Assembly (NCBI RefSeq): GCF_019795155.1
Contig: NZ_JAILYN010000004.1
Coordinates: 110,495 to 174,494, forward strand
Direction: 5' to 3'
Source of the DNA: Marinobacterium arenosum
GTDB lineage: Bacteria; Pseudomonadota; Gammaproteobacteria; Pseudomonadales; Balneatricaceae
DNA: 64,000 nt
The position numbers and the translations under genes are program-made. Each line of letters opens with the position of its first letter. The first letter of the stretch is position 1. The notes under the pieces are model-generated. The model was not told where the DNA came from, did no database searches, and was given only the letters and a program-made list of their open reading frames with translations. Below are positions 58,409-64,000 of the stretch, piece by piece.

Positions 58409-59479
58409 TTAGTTGGCCAGCCAGGTGTTGAACTCTTCGTTCAGCTCGTCGGCGTAGTCGGTCCACCATTCATCATTGAACAGGAAAGCGTTTTTGAAGT
58501 TGGCCGGTGCGGTCGGCAGGCTGGCGACCAGCTCGGCATCCAGAATCTTGGTGGAGGAGACGCGGGTCGGACCGTAGGCGGTCCACTTGGCCTGTTCAGC
58601 CAGCGGAGTGGTGCCGGAGGAGAACTGGATGAACTCCAACGCCTTGGCCTTGTTGGGGCTGCCTTTCGGAATCGCCCAGCCGTTCATGTAACCGATCTGA
58701 TGATCCCAGATGATGCGGAACGGCTTGCCCTCTTTCTTCTGGGCATTGTAGATCCGGCCATTAAACGCCGACGACATCACCACCTCGCCATCGGCCAACA
58801 TCTGTGGCGGCTGGGCGCCGGTGGTCCACCAGATGACATTGTCCTTGATGCTGTCCAGCTTGCGGAACGCTCGGTCACGCCCCTCGCGGGTCTCCAGCAG
58901 CGGGTAGACCTGCTCGGGCGCAACACCGTCGGCCATCAACGCCCACTCGAGGTTGCCCTGCGGCTGTTTCTGCAATGCCCGCCGGCCAGGAAACTTGCTC
59001 AGGTCGAACAGGTCGGTCAGCTTGCTCGGGGCCGCGCCCTGCGGGAAGCGGCTCTCATCGAAGGCCAAAATATTGGATACCACGATCGACGAGATGGCGC
59101 ACTCATGCAGCGCGCCACGAACGAAGTCCTGCTTCGCCGGGGTACCGTCCTCACCAGCCAGCAGCAGCGACGGGTTGAACGGTTCCAGCAACCCTTCGGC
59201 ACAGCCACGCACGATATCCGGCTTATCCAGCGACACCAGGTCCCAGGTCACCTTACCGGCCTCGACCTGCGCCTTGATCTCCGCCAGGCCACCGCTGAAA
59301 TCTTCCGACAGGATCTCAATACCGGTCTTGGCGGTAAACGGCTTGTGGTAGGCCTCGACCTGACTCTTGGTGAAGGCGCCCCCCCAGGACACCACGGTCA
59401 GCCGATCAGCCGACTGGGCGGGGTTGGCCAGCAGAAAGCCAAGGGACAGGGCAGAGAGCGCTTTTATTGTTTTTTTCAT
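58409..59479 (-). CDS. ABC transporter periplasmic binding protein, polyamine-type
   Basis: A 356-residue exported protein (signal MKKTIKALSALSLGFLLANPAQSA) of the PotD/PotF family. The mature part begins LTVVSWGGAFTKSQVEAYHKPFTAKTG and includes DLVSLDKPDIVRGCAEGLLEP and DNVIWWTTGAQPPQML. No permease or ATPase gene lies within the window, so it must work with proteins encoded elsewhere. A GGAGG site precedes the ATG at 59479. In a hydroxyproline locus it may bind a hydroxyproline or betaine-like ligand; this is inference. A palindromic operator is upstream. Confidence 0.9.
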   Translation of the reverse strand: MKKTIKALSALSLGFLLANPAQSADRLTVVSWGGAFTKSQVEAYHKPFTAKTGIEILSEDFSGGLAEIKAQVEAGKVTWDLVSLDKPDIVRGCAEGLLEPFNPSLLLAGEDGTPAKQDFVRGALHECAISSIVVSNILAFDESRFPQGAAPSKLTDLFDLSKFPGRRALQKQPQGNLEWALMADGVAPEQVYPLLETREGRDRAFRKLDSIKDNVIWWTTGAQPPQMLADGEVVMSSAFNGRIYNAQKKEGKPFRIIWDHQIGYMNGWAIPKGSPNKAKALEFIQFSSGTTPLAEQAKWTAYGPTRVSSTKILDAELVASLPTAPANFKNAFLFNDEWWTDYADELNEEFNTWLAN

Positions 59480-59560
59480 CTCGCATAAACCTCCGGAGGT
59501 TGTGGTTACCGCCACCGGTTGGCAGCGGCTGAAATTCGAACAGTTGTCACTCTAGAACCA

Positions 59561-59584
59561 ATGTATATTTTATACAATATACAT
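59561..59584. promoter_or_regulatory. AT-rich palindromic operator upstream of the binding-protein gene
   Basis: A perfect 9-bp inverted repeat ATGTATATT-TTATAC-AATATACAT. Embedded at 59562-59577 is the complement of TTGTATAAAATATACA, which also occurs at 60936-60951 between the two divergent genes. It is a likely site for a GntR-type regulator encoded elsewhere. Confidence 0.75.
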
Positions 59585-59654
59585 TTTGTAAAATTTTTTA
59601 GCTCTCAAGAGCTGTCAGCCGCAGATCGGCTCGACAGTAAAATTGACCTGCTAG

Positions 59655-60920
59655 TCAAGAAAAACGGCCAAGCCGGAATGGGCTCAGGTCGACCGCAGGG
59701 GCCTTCTGCTGCTGCAGGGCCAGCACCAGCTCTGCGGTCAGCGCGGCCTGGGTCAGCCCCAGATGCTGATGGCCGAAGGCAAGCAACACCTGGCCGCGCG
59801 GCCCGGCCCGGTCGATCACCGGCAGCGAGTCGGGTAGCGACGGCCGAAACCCCATCCAGCGCTCGCCGGGACGCTCATCGACTGTTGGCAGCAGCGCACG
59901 GGCATGCAGCAACAGCATCTCGGCCCGTTTCATATTGGCCGGCTTGTGCAGGCCGCCGAACTCGACGGTACCGGCCAGCCGCAAGCCCTCCTCCATCGGC
60001 GTCATGATGAAACACCGCTCGGCGGAGGTTACCGGGATCCGCAGCTGATCGGCCGCTGCCGGCAGCATCAGGTGGTAACCGCGTTCGGTATCCAGCGGCA
60101 GAGAACGACCGGTCAGTTGCTGCACAAAGGGTTTCGACCAGGCTCCGGTGGTCAGCAACAGTTGCGGCAGCTGCCAGTCGCCGTCGGCCAACCGCAACCG
60201 GCAGCCTTGGTCGGTCAGCTGTACCGCCTGCACCTCCTGCTGTAGAAACTGGCCGCCCAGCTGGCGGAAATAGCTCGCCAACCGCTGGCACAACCGATAG
60301 GGGTTGGCGGTGTGGCCGGTCTCGGGGAACAGCACCCCGTGCTCGATCCGGCCCGCCAGCTGCGGTTCCAGTTCGCGTACCTGGTCGCCAGACAATAGCT
60401 GCGCCTGAACGCCATGTTGGCGCAGTTGTGCCAGCGTAGGCTGGTAGCCCTGCAGCGTCTGTTGCTGCTCGAACACCAGCAACGAGCCTTCAACCCGCAG
60501 CATATCCGTAGCGTCAACCTCCTCGAGCAACCGCTGCCAGGCCGCCAACGCCCCCTGGTTCAGCGATTGCAGCGCCTGGGCGCCGGCGGCAAACGGTCGC
60601 TGGCGGGTATTCAGCATGAAGCGGATCAGCCAGGGGGCGATCCGGTGCAGGTAGGACCAGCGGATCGACACCGGGCCCAGCGGATCGAGCAGCATGCCCG
60701 GAATCTTGCCCAGCAACCCTGGCGTCGCCAGCGGCAACACCTGCTCGGTGGCGAAGTGGCCAGCATTGCCCTTGGAGCAGCCCTCGCCGACGCCGTCCCG
60801 GTCGATCAGGACCACCCGGTAGCCGGCCCTTTGCAGCGCAATCGCACAACAGAGGCCGACCACCCCGGCCCCCACCACCGCTATATCCGTGTCCGGTCGT
60901 TTCATCTTTTTTGGTTCCAT
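59655..60920 (-). CDS. FAD-dependent D-amino acid dehydrogenase (DadA-like)
   Basis: A 421-residue DAO-family flavoprotein. The FAD motif is IAVVGAGVVGLCCAIALQRAGYRVVLID in part, followed by GNAGHFATEQVLPLATPGL and a C-terminal GQVLLAFGHQHLGLTQAALTAELV. It resembles DadA and the D-hydroxyproline dehydrogenase subunit of hydroxyproline catabolism, which oxidises cis-4-hydroxy-D-proline to pyrroline-4-hydroxy-2-carboxylate. The neighbouring epimerase, which would make that substrate, supports this. Starts at 60920 (MEPKK) or 60905 (MKRPD) are possible. Confidence 0.85.
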   Translation of the reverse strand: MEPKKMKRPDTDIAVVGAGVVGLCCAIALQRAGYRVVLIDRDGVGEGCSKGNAGHFATEQVLPLATPGLLGKIPGMLLDPLGPVSIRWSYLHRIAPWLIRFMLNTRQRPFAAGAQALQSLNQGALAAWQRLLEEVDATDMLRVEGSLLVFEQQQTLQGYQPTLAQLRQHGVQAQLLSGDQVRELEPQLAGRIEHGVLFPETGHTANPYRLCQRLASYFRQLGGQFLQQEVQAVQLTDQGCRLRLADGDWQLPQLLLTTGAWSKPFVQQLTGRSLPLDTERGYHLMLPAAADQLRIPVTSAERCFIMTPMEEGLRLAGTVEFGGLHKPANMKRAEMLLLHARALLPTVDERPGERWMGFRPSLPDSLPVIDRAGPRGQVLLAFGHQHLGLTQAALTAELVLALQQQKAPAVDLSPFRLGRFS

Positions 60921-60934
60921 TGTCGCTCAAAATT

Positions 60935-60970
60935 ATTGTATAAAATATACAATCAGTGATAATTGTACAA
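60935..60970. promoter_or_regulatory. Shared operator between the dehydrogenase and epimerase genes
   Basis: ATTGTATA-AAA-TATACAAT (60935-60953) is a perfect palindrome, followed by a second one, TTGTACAA (60963-60970). It lies in the divergent promoter region and shares its core with the operator at 59561. Confidence 0.75.
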
Positions 60971-61022
60971 ACTTCAAGCAAGGCCCATCACCGTGAGAAA
61001 ACAAGAACAACAGGAGATCGGA

Positions 61023-62024
61023 ATGAGAGAAGGCACGTTTTTCTGCATCGATGCCCACACCTGCGGCAACCCGGTGCGACTGGTCGCCGGCGGCTACCCG
61101 ATGCTGAAGGGCCGCACCATGAGCGAGAAGCGGCAGGACTTCCTGCAGCACCATGACTGGATCCGGCAGGCGTTGATGTTCGAGCCGCGCGGCCACTCGA
61201 TGATGTCCGGCTCGATCCTCTATCCGCCCTGCTCGGCGGAGGCCGACGCCTCGGTGCTGTTTATCGAAACCAGCGGCTGCCTGCCGATGTGCGGTCACGG
61301 CACCATCGGCACCGTCACCGCGGCGATCGAGAACGCACTGATCATTCCACGCACCCCGGGCCAGCTGATTCTCGATGTACCGGCCGGGCAGATCCGCATC
61401 GAATACCAGCAGAACGGCGCCAAGGTGGAGCGGGTGCGGATCTTCAATGTCGCCGCCTACCTGGCCCACAGCGAGGTGGTGGTCGAGGTGCCGCAGATGG
61501 GGGAACTGGTGGTGGATGTCGCCTACGGCGGCAACTTCTACGCCATCGTCGACCCACAGCGGAACTTTGCCGGCCTGGAACACTACAGCGCCGATCAGAT
61601 CCTGCAGTTGAGCCCGCTGGTGCGCCAGGCGGTCGACCAGGCAGTCGAGTGTATTCATCCCGACGATCCGACGGTATGCGGCGTGTCCCACGTGCTCTGG
61701 ACCGGCGATCCGCGCCAGCCCGGCGCCCACGCCCGCAACGCGGTGTTCTACGGCGACCGCGCCATCGACCGCTCGCCCTGCGGCACCGGCACCAGCGCCC
61801 GGATGGCGCAGTGGTACGCCAAAGGCAAACTGAATGTCGGCGACGCGTTCGTCCACGAGAGCATTATCGGCAGCCTGTTCGAGGGCCGTATCGAGGCCGC
61901 CAGCCGGGTTGGCGCGTACGACGCCATCCTGCCCAGCGTACAGGGCTGGGCGCAGGTCTACGGCCACAACACCATCTGGGTCGATAACGACGATCCCTAC
62001 GCACACGGCTTCGAAGTCAAATAA
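61023..62024 (+). CDS. 4-hydroxyproline 2-epimerase (proline racemase family)
   Basis: A 333-residue proline racemase-family enzyme. Both catalytic cysteines are present, C90 in LPMCGHGTIGT and C253 in DRSPCGTGTSARMA, so it should interconvert trans-4-hydroxy-L-proline and cis-4-hydroxy-D-proline rather than dehydrate trans-3-hydroxyproline, which needs Thr at the second position. Other family motifs are DAHTCGNPVRLVAGG and GGNFYAIVD. ATG 61023 follows AGGAG at 7 bp; an earlier in-frame Met at 60963 lies in the operator. The aldehyde dehydrogenase gene follows 57 bp later. Confidence 0.93.
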   Translation: MREGTFFCIDAHTCGNPVRLVAGGYPMLKGRTMSEKRQDFLQHHDWIRQALMFEPRGHSMMSGSILYPPCSAEADASVLFIETSGCLPMCGHGTIGTVTAAIENALIIPRTPGQLILDVPAGQIRIEYQQNGAKVERVRIFNVAAYLAHSEVVVEVPQMGELVVDVAYGGNFYAIVDPQRNFAGLEHYSADQILQLSPLVRQAVDQAVECIHPDDPTVCGVSHVLWTGDPRQPGAHARNAVFYGDRAIDRSPCGTGTSARMAQWYAKGKLNVGDAFVHESIIGSLFEGRIEAASRVGAYDAILPSVQGWAQVYGHNTIWVDNDDPYAHGFEVK

Positions 62025-62081
62025 GCAGCCAAATAAACCACCAGATAAGCCGCAAAAAATCAAAATCAGAAGGAGATCCGC

Positions 62082-63665
62082 ATGACCGCCATCACGGGCG
62101 CCGCCTTTATCGCCGGCCAGCCGATCAGCAGCCCAGAGGGCTTCCAGGCGCAGGACCCGCGCCTTAACCAGCCGCTGCCGGGCCTGTTCCCGGAAAACGG
62201 CGATCAGGAGGTGGCCGCTGCCGCCGAGGCCGCGGCTGCCGCCTTCCTGCCCTACAGCCAGCTGAGCGACCGCCAGCGGGCACTGTTGCTGGACTGCATC
62301 GCCGAACAGCTGGAACAGCGCCGCGAGGCGATCGTCGCCCGCGCCTGCGCCGAAACCGCGCTGCCGGAGCTGCGCATCAATGGCGAGCTGAGCCGCACCA
62401 CCGGCCAGCTGCAACTGTTCGCCAACCTGCTGCGTGACGGCAGCTGGGTGCGCGCCTCGATCGACCGTGCCGACCCGACCCGGCAACCGCTGGCCAAGCC
62501 GGATATCCGGCTGATCCAGCAGCCGCTGGGCCCGGTGGCGGTGTTCGGCGCCTCCAACTTCCCGTTGGCATTCTCGGTGGCCGGCGGCGATACCGCCTCG
62601 GCCCTGGCCGCCGGCTGCCCGGTGATCGTCAAGGGCCATCCGGCCCACCCCGGTACCAGCGAACTGGTCGGTCGGGCGATCAACGCCGCCATCGAAGCCT
62701 GCGGCCTGCCGGCCGGGGTGTTCTCACTGCTCAGCGGCACCCGCCACCAGCTGGGCGCCACACTGGTGCAGCACCCGGCGATCCAGGCGGTCGGCTTCAC
62801 CGGCTCGCTGGGTGCCGGCCGGGCGCTGTTCGACCTGGCCAGCCGGCGGCCGCAGCCAATCCCGTTCTACGGCGAGCTGGGCTCGGTCAACCCGGTCTAC
62901 CTGCTGCCGGCGGCGCTGCAACAGAATGGCGCGGCACTGGCCAGCGAGTTCGTGCAATCGCTGAATATGGGCTGCGGCCAGTTCTGCACCAACCCGGGCC
63001 TGCTGATCGCCATCGACAGCCCGGCGCTGGAGGCGTTCCAGGCACAAGCGGCCCAACTGTTGAGCAAGCAGCCGGCCCGCCCGATGCTGACCGCAGCTAT
63101 CGGCCGGAGTTACCGCCGCCAGTTGGAACAACTGCGGGCCCATCCGGCCACCCGGCAGATCGGCCAAGGCCAGCCCGGTGATGACATTCAGGTACAGACC
63201 GCCCTGTTCAAGGTCAGCGCTGACACCTGGCTGGCCGACCCGATGCTGGAGGAGGAGGTGTTCGGCCCCTGCGCCCTGCTGGTCTGCTGCCGCGATGCCG
63301 ACCAGCTGCTGGCGGTCACCCGCCGTCTGCAGGGCCACCTGACCAGCACCCTGCACGGCGCCCAGGCGAACGACCCGCTGACCGGCCAACTGATGGCGCT
63401 GCTGCCGCACAAGGTCGGCCGGATCCTGTTCGATGGCTGGCCGACCGGGGTCGAGGTCTGCCACAGCATGACCCACGGCGGCCCCTACCCCGCCGCGACC
63501 GACAGTCGTAGCAGCTCGGTCGGCAGCCGGGCGATCGAGCGCTGGGTGCGGCCGGTCAGCTATCAGAACACCCCCGACCCGCTGCTGCCACCGGCACTGC
63601 AGAATGCCAACCCGCTCGGCATCTGGCGCCAGATCGACGGCCAGCTGAGCGACGGCGTGCTCTAG
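62082..63665 (+). CDS. Alpha-ketoglutaric semialdehyde dehydrogenase
   Basis: A 527-residue aldehyde dehydrogenase of the type III KGSADH group, which oxidises 2,5-dioxopentanoate to 2-oxoglutarate with NAD(P)+. Catalytic E265 (YGELGS) and C302 (CGQFCTNPG) are present, with FGASNFPLAFSVAGGDTASALAAGCPVIVKGHP in part and GFTGSLGAGRALF. An AAGGAG site precedes the ATG. It completes the hydroxyproline route to the TCA cycle. The TAG stop lies within the CTAG target site of the adjacent MITE-like element. The C-terminus NPLGIWRQIDGQLSDGVL is close to the family's usual end. Confidence 0.95.
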   Translation: MTAITGAAFIAGQPISSPEGFQAQDPRLNQPLPGLFPENGDQEVAAAAEAAAAAFLPYSQLSDRQRALLLDCIAEQLEQRREAIVARACAETALPELRINGELSRTTGQLQLFANLLRDGSWVRASIDRADPTRQPLAKPDIRLIQQPLGPVAVFGASNFPLAFSVAGGDTASALAAGCPVIVKGHPAHPGTSELVGRAINAAIEACGLPAGVFSLLSGTRHQLGATLVQHPAIQAVGFTGSLGAGRALFDLASRRPQPIPFYGELGSVNPVYLLPAALQQNGAALASEFVQSLNMGCGQFCTNPGLLIAIDSPALEAFQAQAAQLLSKQPARPMLTAAIGRSYRRQLEQLRAHPATRQIGQGQPGDDIQVQTALFKVSADTWLADPMLEEEVFGPCALLVCCRDADQLLAVTRRLQGHLTSTLHGAQANDPLTGQLMALLPHKVGRILFDGWPTGVEVCHSMTHGGPYPAATDSRSSSVGSRAIERWVRPVSYQNTPDPLLPPALQNANPLGIWRQIDGQLSDGVL

Positions 63666-63871
63666 TAGCCTGTAGGACTTGACCGATCGTAGCGAGGGAA
63701 AGCGGGATTGAGGCAGATTTTTCGAACGATTAAGGCGAATAGCGAGCTATTTAACGAAGTCGTTCGAGAAAGATGACAATATCCGCTTTCCCGCACGACT
63801 GCATGGATGCAGGAGTTAGGGCAAAGCAGGAAGCCAGAGCCGAGTAGATTAGTGTTAAGTCCGACAGGCTG
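63666..63871. mobile_element. MITE-like element with CTAG target duplication
   Basis: A 206-bp non-coding segment with imperfect terminal inverted repeats, TAGCCTGTAGGACTTGAC at the left and the complement of CAGCCTGTCGGACTTAAC at the right (3 mismatches in 18). CTAG flanks both ends (63662-63665 and 63872-63875). It encodes no protein. It separates the aldehyde dehydrogenase from a truncated transposase. Confidence 0.85.
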
Positions 63872-64000
63872 CTAGGCCCGCTTCAGATCGGAGGTGACCG
63901 CCTTGTAGTCCTTCCACGGCACGTATTTGACCGAATTACGCACCATGTGAACAATACAGAGCTGGATCCGGGTTTCGGGGTAGGCCGTATTGATCGCATC
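63872..64000 (-). pseudogene. Truncated IS256-family transposase
   Basis: The minus strand encodes AINTAYPETRIQLCIVHMVR and, after NS, VKYVPWKDYKAVTSDLKRA, then a stop in the CTAG at the MITE border. The peptide matches the core of IS256-family transposases (the IQLCIVHMVRNS block), but the C-terminal part is missing. The 5' part continues beyond the window and the gene cannot be functional as seen. Its end abuts the MITE target duplication. Confidence 0.88.

Noticed and set aside
61023..62024. trans-3-hydroxy-L-proline dehydratase
   Set aside because: The second active-site position is Cys253, not the Thr of dehydratases, so an epimerase is favoured.
60933..62648. A 571-codon minus-strand frame over the epimerase and ALDH genes
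   Set aside because: It is antisense to two well-supported enzymes with catalytic residues in place, and has no domain of its own.

Overview
The window is GC-rich, densely coded gammaproteobacterial chromosome. The first 14 kb runs gltD-gltB, damX, aroB, aroK, pilQPONM, then a divergent PBP1A gene; this is the conserved gammaproteobacterial pilMNOPQ-aroKB-damX-gltBD neighbourhood. A Cu nitrite reductase cluster, a C4-dicarboxylate-type two-component pair, an OFA-family transporter with a sigma-54 promoter and a hydroxyproline catabolic locus suggest a respiratory, nitrite-reducing heterotroph. Genus cannot be decided from the sequence.

Layout: 1-14 kb, nitrogen assimilation (gltBD), cell division/envelope (damX), shikimate pathway (aroKB), type IV pilus assembly (pilMNOPQ). 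13.7-21.5 kb, PBP1A, a DctB/DctD-like pair with no transporter beside it, and pyruvate kinase. 21.7-31.4 kb, acrylyl-CoA reductase with a divergent GntR regulator and a shared palindrome, Tex, gamma-glutamylcysteine synthetase, a PACE-type efflux gene with a divergent LysR gene, and gamma-glutamyltransferase. 31.4-41.7 kb, mostly small unrelated genes: sirtuin, DMT transporter, GST, YdcH, 3-methyladenine glycosylase, a Rap1a-like exported protein, a dienelactone hydrolase, a HAD phosphatase, a thioesterase and several hypotheticals. Its intergenic regions hold simple repeats, a decayed stretch and DnaA-box-like sites.

41.9-44.7 kb is an overlapping nirK-nirV-sco operon behind FNR/NnrR-like and NsrR-like sites. 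A 277-bp MITE-like element follows it. Then come an NtrC-type regulator, its histidine kinase, a palindrome, a -24/-12 promoter and an OFA-family MFS transporter, which together read as one self-contained regulatory circuit. 50.7-56.4 kb holds a fatty acid hydroxylase-superfamily protein and the branched-chain amino acid genes ilvY/ilvC and ilvIH.

57.3-63.7 kb is a hydroxyproline-type catabolic locus: ornithine cyclodeaminase-family reductase, polyamine-type binding protein, FAD-dependent D-amino acid dehydrogenase, 4-hydroxyproline 2-epimerase and alpha-ketoglutaric semialdehyde dehydrogenase. Related AT-rich palindromes sit before the divergent transcription units. The locus ends abruptly at a second MITE-like element (CTAG target duplication) inserted at the junction with a truncated IS256-family transposase, and no gene for the expected deaminase is present.

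No tRNA, rRNA or CRISPR array was recognised. A dispersed family of short 7-bp-periodic repeats (AGTGGAC / AGTTAAC / AGTTGAC types) occupies several gene borders.
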